Assembly: GCA_023459215.1 (NCBI GenBank)
Contig: JAEWVF010000083.1
Span: 53,214 to 117,213, forward strand
Source of the DNA: Chloroflexota bacterium
GTDB lineage: Bacteria; Chloroflexota; Anaerolineae; Anaerolineales; Villigracilaceae
Reading direction: 5' to 3'
DNA: 64,000 nucleotides
Part shown: in pieces, positions 27,799 to 35,198 of the stretch
How the letters are laid out: every line of letters begins with the position of its first letter
How positions within the stretch are numbered: the stretch's first letter is position 1
The notes under the pieces: model-generated
The model's database searches: none
What the model was told of the DNA's origin: nothing
The model's input: only the letters and a program-made list of their open reading frames with translations
Made by a program: the position numbers and the translations under genes

Positions 27799-29030
27799 CC
27801 CTGTTCCACCTGCGCGCACCTTTTCTCTTCTCGCTGGAACTCACCCCGGCCTGCAACAACCGCTGCCCGGGGTGTGGGAATGTTTTCATGCATCAGCCGG
27901 CCGCCCTTTCCATTCAGGGGTGGCGGCAAATTCTAGATACGATTCGCCCTCACGCGCGCGCCCTTAAAATCACCGGCGGCGAGCCAACCCTGCATCCGCA
28001 GTTTGCCGAACTACTTGCCGAAATTGATTCGCTGGATGTTCCTTTTACCCTGTTCACCAACGCCCGCTGGCGTAAGCCGGAACACATCCTGGGGCTGCTT
28101 CAAGGGGCAAAAAACCTTGATGGGTTGCTGGTCTCCCTGCACGGGGCGGATGCTGAAACACACGAAACCTTTTCAGGCATCGTCGGCGCCTTCGAGGAAA
28201 CCTGCGCCAATATCCGCCGCACGGCGCAGGCAGGCGTGCGGGTACACATCAGCACAGTGCTGAACGCTTTCAACCTGCATCAACTCACCGCCGCTGTTGA
28301 ACTGGCACAATCGCTTGGCGCGCAGCGGGTGGTCTTTAACCGTTTTCTGGGCACAGGGGATTCATCCTTCCAGCCTTCTGAAGCCGCCCTGGTCAAGGCT
28401 ATCCAGGAGATTGAACGCCTGAGACGGCGTTATCCAGTTCGCGCCGATGGGAGTTTTAGCGTTCGCTACGGCAATTGCATCCCGCAATGTTTTACAGAAT
28501 CTGGCGCTTCAGGCTGCTGGGCAGGGGTTTCTTACTGCACCATTGACCCCTGGGGACGCCTGCGTCCGTGCAATCACTCGCCCACTGTCGTGGGCAGTCT
28601 ATTTGAGCATTCTTTGGAAGAACTCTGGCATGGCTCGGCTATGCAAGGCTGGCGACAGTTAACGCCTGAAGTCTGCCTGGTATGCGGCGCTTACGAGATT
28701 TGCCACGGAAGTTGTCGGGCGTTGATGGAATTGGAGCAAGCTTGCCAAGACCCGCTCATGAAAAACCCCATACAGCCATCCTCGGCACGCCATGATGCGG
28801 AGATTTATCGTTACGCCAAACCTAGACTCACCAGTGAAATATTATCTGCTGAGCCAGGAATGGCATTGGTTAGGGGGCTATCCATATTTCCGGTGTCTGA
28901 TGACGCCATTCCATTACTCAATACTCTAAATGGGGAAAAAACGCTGGAGCAGTTGTTCGCCGAGCATGGTCAAGACGGATTAGATTTCGTTGGCGAACTT
29001 GTCAGGCGCGGATATGTCCAAATACAGTGA
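27795..29030 (+). CDS. Radical SAM/SPASM enzyme with C-terminal PqqD-like domain
   Basis: A 411-residue protein from GTG 27795, overlapping the previous stop (GTGA). The radical SAM cluster is C20-x3-C24-x2-C27 (TPACNNRCPGC), with the GGEPTLHP strand typical of the family. The C-terminal half holds a SPASM domain: GCWAGVSYCTID, GRLRPCNH and CLVCGAYEICHGSC (C-x2-C-x5-C-x3-C). The last ~75 residues (MALVRGLSIFPVSDDAIPLLNTLNGEKTLEQL...) look like a PqqD-type peptide-recognition domain. These enzymes modify peptides or proteins, often forming thioether or carbon-carbon links at Cys, Tyr or Trp. The Cys-rich N-terminus of the upstream NTPase is the obvious candidate substrate. Enzyme class is firm; the substrate is inferred. 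Confidence 0.85.
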   Translation: MTLFHLRAPFLFSLELTPACNNRCPGCGNVFMHQPAALSIQGWRQILDTIRPHARALKITGGEPTLHPQFAELLAEIDSLDVPFTLFTNARWRKPEHILGLLQGAKNLDGLLVSLHGADAETHETFSGIVGAFEETCANIRRTAQAGVRVHISTVLNAFNLHQLTAAVELAQSLGAQRVVFNRFLGTGDSSFQPSEAALVKAIQEIERLRRRYPVRADGSFSVRYGNCIPQCFTESGASGCWAGVSYCTIDPWGRLRPCNHSPTVVGSLFEHSLEELWHGSAMQGWRQLTPEVCLVCGAYEICHGSCRALMELEQACQDPLMKNPIQPSSARHDAEIYRYAKPRLTSEILSAEPGMALVRGLSIFPVSDDAIPLLNTLNGEKTLEQLFAEHGQDGLDFVGELVRRGYVQIQ

Positions 29031-29040
29031 AAAAGGGATG

Positions 29041-29098
29041 GGGGGATTCTTGGCGAATCTACAAAAAGCTCCATAAGAATCCCCCAGAATTTTTTAAT
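29041..29098 (+). terminator. Terminator after the radical SAM operon
   Basis: GGGGGATTCTT (29041-29051) pairs with AAGAATCCCCC (29075-29085), an 11-bp stem with a 23-nt loop, followed by AGAATTTTTTAATT. It separates the plus-strand operon from the convergent doc gene. Confidence 0.75.
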
Positions 29099-29099
29099 T

Positions 29100-29471
29100 C
29101 TACTGTTCGGTATGCTTCTCAAACCACGCCGCCAGCCTGTCCACCGGCCAATGTTCCAGCAAGGCCACGAATGTGAACTGCTCCAACTCTGCATTGCCGG
29201 CTTTCAATCGGTAGCCATTCAAGCGTAGAAACATGGCCGAAGCGGTAATGGCAGTCCGCTTGTTGCCATCCACAAAAGGATGATTTTGCAGGAGTGATTC
29301 CATCAGTGCGCCGGCTTTGGCAAAGAGATTGGGGTACAAATCCTGGCCATCAAAGGTGGCCTGCGGCCTGGCCAGCGCCGAGAGCAGCAATCCCAGGTCA
29401 CGGACGCCATGCGCGCCGCCGGTTTCAGCGATCAGGCGGGCATGAATAAAAAGCACCTGTTCGGGGGTCAA
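29100..29471 (-). CDS. doc: Doc-family toxin (death on curing)
   Basis: A 123-residue Fic/Doc-fold protein. The catalytic motif HPFVDGNKR (~residues 65-73) fits Doc's H-x-F-x-D-x-N-K-R. Doc proteins phosphorylate EF-Tu and stop translation until their antitoxin blocks them. N-terminal LFIHARLIAETGG and HGVRDLGLLLSALARP are typical. The start overlaps the antitoxin stop by 4 bp. A second copy of its last 26 codons lies at 21921-22001. It flanks the mobile-element backbone, where it could stabilise the island. Confidence 0.9.
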   Translation of the reverse strand: MTPEQVLFIHARLIAETGGAHGVRDLGLLLSALARPQATFDGQDLYPNLFAKAGALMESLLQNHPFVDGNKRTAITASAMFLRLNGYRLKAGNAELEQFTFVALLEHWPVDRLAAWFEKHTEQ

Positions 29472-29710
29472 GTACTTCTCTTCGCCAGCGCATCCAGGGC
29501 CGGGCGGTACTCATCGATGAACTCGGCCAACTGGCGCGCAAATTCCTCGTCCACGCCAAGCACGGATTGCTGCATGGGGCGAATAACAATCTTGCCATCT
29601 TCCAACTCCACCGAGACTTCAGAGCCATCCGAAACACCCAATGGCTCAAGGATTTCGCGGGGCAGGGAAACAACCATACTGTTGCCGGTCTTGAAGATTT
29701 TTCGTAACAT
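29468..29710 (-). CDS. AbrB/SpoVT-type antitoxin of Doc
   Basis: An 80-residue protein from ATG 29710; a longer in-frame start at 29752 would cross the operator and is less likely. It begins MLRKIFKTGNSMVVSLPREILEPLG, a swapped-hairpin AbrB fold that binds DNA, then a C-terminal segment (DEEFARQLAEFIDEYRPALDAL) that probably neutralises the toxin. It overlaps doc by ATGA. The classic Phd antitoxin is replaced here by an AbrB-type one, a known pairing. A palindrome lies 22 bp upstream, so the pair is probably self-regulated. Confidence 0.85.
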   Translation of the reverse strand: MLRKIFKTGNSMVVSLPREILEPLGVSDGSEVSVELEDGKIVIRPMQQSVLGVDEEFARQLAEFIDEYRPALDALAKRST

Positions 29711-29731
29711 CGTGAACCTCGTTTCTGCGTG

Positions 29732-29744
29732 CTTACGTCGTAAG
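29732..29744. promoter_or_regulatory. Palindromic operator of the AbrB/Doc operon
   Basis: CTTACGTCGTAAG is a perfect palindrome with a 1-nt centre, lying between the antitoxin start and the AT-rich TATATCATAT. The position fits an autoregulatory site overlapping the promoter. Confidence 0.6.
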
Positions 29745-29780
29745 TATATCATATCGACCCAGCACTCATCGACACAATAG

Positions 29781-29817
29781 AAAACGCGCCGACAAGTAGA
29801 ATGTCGACGCGTTTTTA
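29781..29817. terminator. Bidirectional terminator after the integrase gene
   Basis: AAAACGCGCCGACA (29781-29794) and TGTCGACGCGTTTT (29802-29815) pair over 14 bp with one mismatch and a 7-nt loop. A-tract and T-tract flank both sides. It ends minus-strand transcription of the integrase gene (stop at 29842). Confidence 0.75.
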
Positions 29818-29841
29818 TTTACTGGGTACCTGGTTCCTCTC

Positions 29842-30795
29842 CTACGGAACATACCCCTTCGTTACATCGATGCGGTTGTGCCCCAGGTTGTGCGAGACTT
29901 CCTGGCGCGCTTCGCGGTCGGCCTTGCCCTTGATACGCAGGCTGAGATATTTCGCCTGGGCGTAGTTCGAGCGCAAGCGGTGCAACCCGCTGATCTTGAT
30001 GCCCAGTTCGCGGGCCGCCTTGCGTACCGTCTGGTAGAACTTGCTTTTCCAGGCCTGGTTGGGGGTGAACAGGAATTCCTTGGATTCGTTCAACTGCTCG
30101 GCCAGGTCAGCCGGCAGCTCCACATAGCGCACTTTGCCACCCTTGCCCTTGATGCGCAACATCAAAGCCACCTTGTTGACATCGCTGCCTTTCAACCCGG
30201 CCACTTCCGCGCGGCGCAAACCGCAGCGCAAGACCAACTCAGCCGGCAGCGCGAAGACAGAGTTCTGTGTTTTCAGCAGTTCGATGATACGTTGGGCATC
30301 TTCAGGCAGGTAGCCAAAGCGCGGCGCGCGCACCGTCCCATCCTCGCGGTACTCATGAACATGCTGGCGCAGCGTCCCGTTGATCGGGTTCCAGCCCTTG
30401 ACCCAGCGCTTGCGGCGCAGCGCCTGGTGCAGCATGGTCAGCGCCGAGAGCAGGGTGCGCAGGGTAGCGGGAGACTTGTCCACGTAGAAGGTATCCAGGG
30501 TTTCCAGGATGATCTCAAAGGTGAACAGCTCAGCCAGCAATTTCTTGCCGGTCAGGTCGCGGGCGCGCTCGAAGAACTTGGTGCAGGTTTCCAGGTAGCC
30601 GGAAAACGTGCGCTTGCCCAGAATGACCGGCAGGCTGCGGTTCGGCTTGCCCTTGTGGCGCAGGGCTTTCTTGACCGAGTCGACGCCATGTTTAGCCTTG
30701 TAGGCTTTCTGCTCGGCTTCGCTCATGACAACCGTTTCCAGGGCGGATTTGACCTGGTTGAAAATGGACGATGGGCTTTTCGATTTTTTGGACAT
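29842..30795 (-). CDS. Tyrosine recombinase (integrase family)
   Basis: About 317 residues from ATG 30795, chosen over 30822 because AAGGAG lies 6 nt before it. The catalytic set is complete: Arg in CGLRRAEVAGL, Lys in KGKGGKVR, H-x-x-R in LHRLRSNYAQ, a second His in HNLGHNRIDV, and the nucleophile Tyr in TKGYVP at the very C-terminus. The N-terminal SAM-like arm-binding region has a Lys-rich start. It catalyses site-specific recombination. It stands apart from the minus-strand operon that starts at 39.4 kb, and a 450-bp non-coding region separates it from the primase. Whether it or the second recombinase (33939-34859) handles the tRNA attachment site cannot be told from sequence. Confidence 0.85.
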   Translation of the reverse strand: MSKKSKSPSSIFNQVKSALETVVMSEAEQKAYKAKHGVDSVKKALRHKGKPNRSLPVILGKRTFSGYLETCTKFFERARDLTGKKLLAELFTFEIILETLDTFYVDKSPATLRTLLSALTMLHQALRRKRWVKGWNPINGTLRQHVHEYREDGTVRAPRFGYLPEDAQRIIELLKTQNSVFALPAELVLRCGLRRAEVAGLKGSDVNKVALMLRIKGKGGKVRYVELPADLAEQLNESKEFLFTPNQAWKSKFYQTVRKAARELGIKISGLHRLRSNYAQAKYLSLRIKGKADREARQEVSHNLGHNRIDVTKGYVP

Positions 30796-31247
30796 AGATG
30801 CTCCTTGCCTGTCGGCATCCAAGCCGCTCAGGTTCTGTTTGTATTTAAGCGTGACGCTTTTTTATAAGTGTTGAGCCTTTCGCTCCCTACGCCGTCAGTC
30901 GGTCGGGGAACGGACAACGGGTATTTGGTATCGCTGGCAGTGGCTCCCGCAAGCCCGTTCCAGGCTGCCAACGGACGTTTTCCACATGACCCACCGAGAA
31001 CGAGGTGCGCATTGGTCATGGGTGGCCATTTTTGTTTTTCTGCCCGCCCGGGCAGTTAAAACAAAAAACGCCGAACTGCTTCCGGTCGCCCCCGATGGAC
31101 GACCAACGTTAAAATATGAGCCAACGTTGAGTGAAGCTTTCCGACGTTTAGAAAATGATTTGGCAATTTGCCAAAGCTATGTCAACATTGTAGCAAAGCC
31201 CCCTAGAGAATGTGTGCAGACAATAAACCCAACATTGTTGTAAAGTA
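30796..31247. other. Non-coding region with short repeats between primase and integrase
   Basis: No supported gene in about 450 bp; the ORFs here are short and lack ribosome sites. It contains a 17-bp palindrome TTTGGCAATTTGCCAAA (31159-31175), two CCAACGTT words (31103 and 31121, 18 bp apart) plus CGACGTTT (31142), and two CAACATTG words (31183 and 31230). The integrase promoter must lie here. The repeats could be operator or recombination-arm sites. Confidence 0.45.
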
Positions 31248-32408
31248 TTACTCCAGAGTTGCTTCCATTCTCGCCAAGCGAGCAATCTGCCCCCATTGTT
31301 TGGGAATAGCATCAAAGCCTTGCAATGCATTCTCCAAGGCCGCGCTCAACTGACCAGCCAACCAACTGCGCACACATCCTCCCGCAAGCCAGAACTCGGT
31401 CAGGTCATGAGCCGGCAAGCGAATAGATTGCAACCGGGGGAAACGGGCGTGCAATTCCAGGATATATTCGCGTCCGTTTTCTCCGGCTTGATCATTGTCA
31501 TGAATCACCAGCACAGCCAAGTAACGGGCCAGGATGGACAAATCGAGTACATCGAGCTTCGCCCCGGCCCCGCCTAGCGTGCCAACATCGCATAAGTCAG
31601 AGCAATATTCCCAGAGCAGCATGGCATCCCACTCGCCTTCGGTCAACACCAGAATGGGATAATGGCCGATCAACTCCAGCCTGAAAAGGCAGGTTACTCC
31701 ACCGCGCGGCCCGCCGAACTTGACATCATCCAAGCCGTCCTGCGCTTTCCATTCACCGATGTATTTTCCAAGCGCCTGGCCCGGCAACGGGCGGCGGATT
31801 TTGATGTAGCTTGGCTCCTTTTGTGCAAAACCCGGAATAACCAGGCCTCTCGGCAGCCAGATGTTCTTACCGGTTAAGCCCCACCTGGCCGGATCGTCAT
31901 AAAGGTTGGTGGGGTTGTAGCCCAGGCGAAAGGCGCGCCAGGTCTCCGGGGAGAGTCCGCGCTCTTTTTCAAGATATTCCTGCGCCCCGGCATGAGAAGC
32001 CAGGTTGCCTTCCGCCCAGGCAATGAACTGCTCCGCGCGGGCGCGCCAGACTGGGTCAGGAGTTGTTGGGACCGGTATAAGTTCGATTCTACTGACGTTT
32101 TCTTTTGCCAGCGGCATTGGGGCAATGCTTGTATGCTCAGCCAATTCAGCCAGCGCAGTTTTGAAATCCACCCCTTTCCAAGCCATGTAAAAAGTAAATA
32201 CATCCCCGCCATTAGCTTCTGACGGGCAGGATGAGTGACACTTCCAGCGGCGCTCATTGTCAAAAATCGAAAAGGCGCGGCTGCTACGGTCGCCTTTATG
32301 GCCGGGAAGCGGGCAAACGCTGCGCAAACGGCTGTCAAATTCGGCCCCAGCAGCCTCGGCCAGGGCAACCAAAGATACGGATTTACGAATTTCTTCGAGA
32401 TTTTGCAT
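31248..32408 (-). CDS. CHC2 zinc-finger/Toprim primase-like protein
   Basis: About 386 residues from ATG 32408 (AAAGGA 8 nt upstream; the ATG at 32423 has none). Residues ~20-85 form a CHC2-type zinc finger: VCPLPGHKGD, then WKCHSSC. A Toprim domain follows with VLTEGEWDAML (catalytic Glu) and VIHDNDQAG (DxD). The central RNA-polymerase-like primase part looks reduced compared with DnaG, as in plasmid and phage primases. It lies downstream of a RepA-type helicase with iteron-like repeats between, so it probably primes replication of the mobile element. Confidence 0.8.
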   Translation of the reverse strand: MQNLEEIRKSVSLVALAEAAGAEFDSRLRSVCPLPGHKGDRSSRAFSIFDNERRWKCHSSCPSEANGGDVFTFYMAWKGVDFKTALAELAEHTSIAPMPLAKENVSRIELIPVPTTPDPVWRARAEQFIAWAEGNLASHAGAQEYLEKERGLSPETWRAFRLGYNPTNLYDDPARWGLTGKNIWLPRGLVIPGFAQKEPSYIKIRRPLPGQALGKYIGEWKAQDGLDDVKFGGPRGGVTCLFRLELIGHYPILVLTEGEWDAMLLWEYCSDLCDVGTLGGAGAKLDVLDLSILARYLAVLVIHDNDQAGENGREYILELHARFPRLQSIRLPAHDLTEFWLAGGCVRSWLAGQLSAALENALQGFDAIPKQWGQIARLARMEATLE

Positions 32409-32421
32409 CGGTATTCCTTTC

Positions 32422-32525
32422 AACTGTCCGAACTGTTTGAACTGTTTGAACTGTCCGAACTATCCGGCGAGATTTCAGCGGGGGTGTCTTAAAGTGACCA
32501 GACAGTTCGGACAGTTCGGATAGTT
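32422..32525. repeat. Iteron-like 9-bp repeats, direct and inverted
   Basis: Five tandem units of AACTGTCCG or variants (AACTGTTTG, AACTATCCG) occupy 32422-32466. The complementary units (ACAGTTCGG ACAGTTCGG ATAGTT) occupy 32501-32525. The two arms can pair into a hairpin. The right arm touches the stop of the RepA-type gene; the left arm adjoins the primase ribosome site. This is either a protein-binding iteron array (origin or copy control) or an mRNA structure controlling primase translation. Confidence 0.75.
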
Positions 32526-33783
32526 ACTCGTCTTCTCCCGTGTCGAACAGGAATTGATCAGACCAAACCCACAGGTTGTTCGGCGACTGTCGTCCGGCTG
32601 AATTGCTGATGTGCCGATTGAGTTCCTTACGCGCCTGGTGAATCATGCTGCGCTTGAAGCCCATCTCCAACGCAAGCTCCTCAACGGCTTTTGGGCGCAT
32701 TCCTTCCGGGCTGGCACGCAGCAAGTCTTCGAGCCAATCCTTGCACTCATCCAGTTTGGTTGGTTCACGGTAAACCTGCGGGGCCTGCTGTTGCCATTTG
32801 AGCATCACACCCTTGGGGTGAAGGGGTGCAAACGAAAACCCAAGCGGCTCGGGGACCGTGCCCAGGTTATTCTTCAACATCTTGAATTCCCGCGGCCCAT
32901 TGGGATCGAACTCCGGCCCAGACTGGACAATCCGCAGCCCCAAGACCACCCGCGCAGCCTGGGTGATGTAGCCCGAGCCAGACAGATCCTCCATCCCAAA
33001 ATCAGCGCTCAACATACGCTGGCCGTTATTGGTTTTGCGGATATGGTGAATGAGCACCAGGGCACAGTTGGCTGCTGAAACCAAGCGGGTCATGTAGCCG
33101 ATCAGAGCGCGCACATCCTCGACCCCATTCTGGCCGCTCGAATGGATGGATGAGAGCGAGTCGATAACGATCAATTCTGGTTGAAGCATCTCGGTCATTT
33201 CGGTCAAGCGATCCTGATAGCGCGGGTTGCCCAGGTCGAGCATCTCGCCTGGGTCAGCCAACAGCATGAAGAGTTTGCGCTTATCCATGCCGTACTGCTC
33301 GGCGCGCTCGTTGAGCAGTTGCGGCACCATTTCGCCATCAACATAAATGACGTTCTTGCCAGGATTCTTGATGGGTGAACCGTCTGGGTAGCCCTTGTTG
33401 TGGATGATTCGGTAGGCCAGGTCGGTGGCGACAAAGCTCTTGCCGCTGCCCTGGGATGCACCCATCACAGTCAGGAAGCCGCGCGGGATCCAACCCTCCC
33501 AGGCCCACTCAATCGGAGCAAGACCAGGCGCGATGTCTGCTAATGAAGGAATTTGAGGGCGATAACCGGGACGGGTCGAGAAAATGGTTTGGATCAACTG
33601 CTGACCTTCCGGCATGGCCGAGAGCACCCGCTGCAAAGCGTTATGCTCTTCGCCAGGAGCGGCCTGATCGAGAGCCTGCCAACATGCCAACCAGGGCTGC
33701 TGGAAGTCCGGGGCCTTGGCCGTGACCGGTATCCCTGCCAGGCGGTCTGCGAGAAACTGAATCTGCATCCGCTGGGTTAACAT
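32524..33783 (-). CDS. RepA-type RecA-fold replicative helicase
   Basis: A 419-residue protein with a RepA-like (AAA_25) hexameric ATPase core: Walker A GASQGSGKSFVATDLA (~108-123), Walker B LIVIDSLSSIHSS, and the LVLIHHIRKT segment. The C-terminal ~90 residues look like a winged helix (LRASPEGMRPKAVEELALEMGFKRSMIHQARKEL). Such helicases unwind the origin of mobilisable plasmids. It begins inside the end of a 48-codon gene (overlap of 7 bp) and is followed by the primase, giving a replication module for the element. Confidence 0.8.
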   Translation of the reverse strand: MLTQRMQIQFLADRLAGIPVTAKAPDFQQPWLACWQALDQAAPGEEHNALQRVLSAMPEGQQLIQTIFSTRPGYRPQIPSLADIAPGLAPIEWAWEGWIPRGFLTVMGASQGSGKSFVATDLAYRIIHNKGYPDGSPIKNPGKNVIYVDGEMVPQLLNERAEQYGMDKRKLFMLLADPGEMLDLGNPRYQDRLTEMTEMLQPELIVIDSLSSIHSSGQNGVEDVRALIGYMTRLVSAANCALVLIHHIRKTNNGQRMLSADFGMEDLSGSGYITQAARVVLGLRIVQSGPEFDPNGPREFKMLKNNLGTVPEPLGFSFAPLHPKGVMLKWQQQAPQVYREPTKLDECKDWLEDLLRASPEGMRPKAVEELALEMGFKRSMIHQARKELNRHISNSAGRQSPNNLWVWSDQFLFDTGEDE

Positions 33784-33923
33784 AATCCGCCCTGCAAAAA
33801 ACCTTCGTAGAAGAAAAACTGCGAAAAAACGGTGCTATAATCGCCGTCAGAGAATGGCTTGCCGCCAAAATCACTGCCGATTGCCGCCGGATTGCGCCCG
33901 GCGGCGATTGCTTTTAAGTCCAT
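33777..33923 (-). CDS. 48-residue small protein between recombinase and RepA genes
   Basis: A short frame from ATG 33923 with a strong ribosome site (GGAGG, 5 nt spacing) to TAA at 33777, overlapping the RepA-type start, so the two are probably translationally coupled. The product starts MDLKAIAAGRNPAAIGSDFG and ends FFFYEGFLQGGLC. No family is recognised. Ribosome site, tight spacing to the recombinase stop (15 bp) and the overlap are the support. It might act only as a leader for repA translation. Confidence 0.6.
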   Translation of the reverse strand: MDLKAIAAGRNPAAIGSDFGGKPFSDGDYSTVFSQFFFYEGFLQGGLC

Positions 33924-33938
33924 CGGAACCTCCTTGGG

Positions 33939-34859
33939 TTAATAACTTTCCAATTTGCCAACAGCCTGTTCAAGGTCGCGGGCATCAGGAGCAAGATAGA
34001 TCTGGGTAGTATTCAAACTGCTATGTCCGAGCAAGCTGGCGATTTTCTCCAAACCTACTCCCTGGTCAGCCAGATTTTTGGCAAAGGTGTGGCGGCAGGT
34101 ATGGGCGGTAAAGATTTCCAACCCGGCTTCTGTTGCGTATCGTTCCAAAATGCGTTGGATGGCGCGCGCACCCAGACCACCGGTGGCGCCTTCAACGCCC
34201 ACCCAAACCAAATCGCTGCTTGATTTCGGGCGTACTGCCAACCATTCCTGCAAAGCTTTGCGCGCCTCGGCATTGAGCGGGATGGTACGCTGCTTGCCGC
34301 CTTTGCCGTTTTGCACCAAGAGTGTTCCTTTACGCTCGGAAAGTTCAAAATCCCCCTGGCGCATGGAAACCAGTTCGGCCAGGCGCAGGCCGGTGTTGAG
34401 TAAGAAGAGAGTGATCGAAGCGTCCCGACGGCGAGTCACCCAGCGCTTGGGATAACGCAGACGTGAAACTTGCAAATCGCGTTCAATGGCACGTTGCAAA
34501 GCATATTGTTCTTGTTTGTCCAGCCATTTGGGAGCATCAGCCACTTTTTTCACCGATTTGATGTAAAGAGTGGGGTCATGCTGAATTTGCCCGGTCTGCT
34601 GCGCCCATTTGGTATAGGCTGAAATAGCAGCCAGGCGGCGGTTGATCGTATTGGCCTTGTAACGCTCAACCACAAGCAAATATTGGCGATATGCTTTAAT
34701 ATCGCTGGGTGTAAGGGACTGGGGGGTAAGTGCCTCGCTGTTGGTCTGCACAAACCAGTCCGAAAAATGGCGCAGGTCTGACAAATAACCGCGCAAAGTC
34801 AGCGGCGAACAGTCCTGGGCGCTCAGGTGAGACTGAAACAAATCAAGGGAACTCATCAA
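33939..34859 (-). CDS. XerC/D-like tyrosine recombinase
   Basis: A 306-residue protein with an N-terminal SAM-like core-binding domain (SPLTLRGYLSDLRHFSDWF) and a full catalytic set: Arg in LNTGLRLAELV, Lys in NGKGGKQRT, H-x-x-R in HTCRHTFAKNL, His in LGHSSLNTT and Tyr in TQIYLAP. It looks like a Xer-type recombinase but is encoded upstream of the replication genes, so it may resolve multimers of the excised element or act as its integrase. Two TGTTACACAC boxes lie just upstream of its start. The alternative ATG at 34856 gives one residue less. Confidence 0.85.
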   Translation of the reverse strand: MMSSLDLFQSHLSAQDCSPLTLRGYLSDLRHFSDWFVQTNSEALTPQSLTPSDIKAYRQYLLVVERYKANTINRRLAAISAYTKWAQQTGQIQHDPTLYIKSVKKVADAPKWLDKQEQYALQRAIERDLQVSRLRYPKRWVTRRRDASITLFLLNTGLRLAELVSMRQGDFELSERKGTLLVQNGKGGKQRTIPLNAEARKALQEWLAVRPKSSSDLVWVGVEGATGGLGARAIQRILERYATEAGLEIFTAHTCRHTFAKNLADQGVGLEKIASLLGHSSLNTTQIYLAPDARDLEQAVGKLESY

Positions 34860-34914
34860 AAAATCTCCATAAACATAAATGAACCACTTTTGCAGGCACT
34901 TAGGCCTAAAATCG

Positions 34915-34954
34915 TGTTACACACTGGCCTTTTTTGGGGGTGAATGTTACACAC
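34915..34954. promoter_or_regulatory. Two direct TGTTACACAC boxes upstream of the XerC/D-like gene
   Basis: TGTTACACAC occurs at 34915-34924 and 34945-34954, exactly 30 bp apart, about three helical turns. They lie in the 108-bp gap between the ParR-like gene and the recombinase. They could bind the ParR-like protein (a centromere-like site) or a repressor of the recombinase-replication operon. Confidence 0.5.
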
Positions 34955-34967
34955 CCTGGTTGCCGAT

Positions 34968-35198
34968 TTACAGCTCAAGCCCGAGTTCTTGCATGTTGAG
35001 CGGTTCTTCCGCATCAAGTTCAGCTTGCGAAACCCAGGAAGTGACCCCATTCCGCATGGCTTCGCGGATTTGGCGGGCCAGGTCTCCAGTCGAGGCGTTC
35101 TGAACCAGGTCGATCAAGTCATTATCGCGACCAGGAACCAGGGTCAGCCGCACCGTGATCACCAGGTTACCGTTTGGGCGCACTGTTAGCGATGCCAT
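34968..35198 (-). CDS. Small ParR-like DNA-binding adaptor
   Basis: A 76-residue protein from ATG 35198, overlapping the ParM-like gene's end by 32 bp. Its start, MASLTVRPNGNLVITVRLTL, followed by NDLIDLVQNASTGDLARQIREAMRNG, fits a ribbon-helix-helix strand plus helices, as in ParR partners of plasmid actin. A gene in this place after a ParM homologue is usually the DNA-binding adaptor that couples filaments to the centromere. The fold is inferred from pattern and position. Confidence 0.6.
   Translation of the reverse strand: MASLTVRPNGNLVITVRLTLVPGRDNDLIDLVQNASTGDLARQIREAMRNGVTSWVSQAELDAEEPLNMQELGLEL

Noticed and set aside
31103..31240. CCAACGTT and CAACATTG words as a firm replication origin
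   Set aside because: Too few, imperfect and unevenly spaced. The iteron array at 32422 is a better origin candidate, so these are only noted.
30868..31243. Short plus-strand ORFs upstream of the integrase
   Set aside because: No ribosome sites, no recognisable product, and they cover repeats and palindromes likely to be regulatory.
32422..32525. Possible CRISPR array
   Set aside because: The 9-bp units follow each other without spacers and include inverted copies; no cas gene occurs anywhere in the window.
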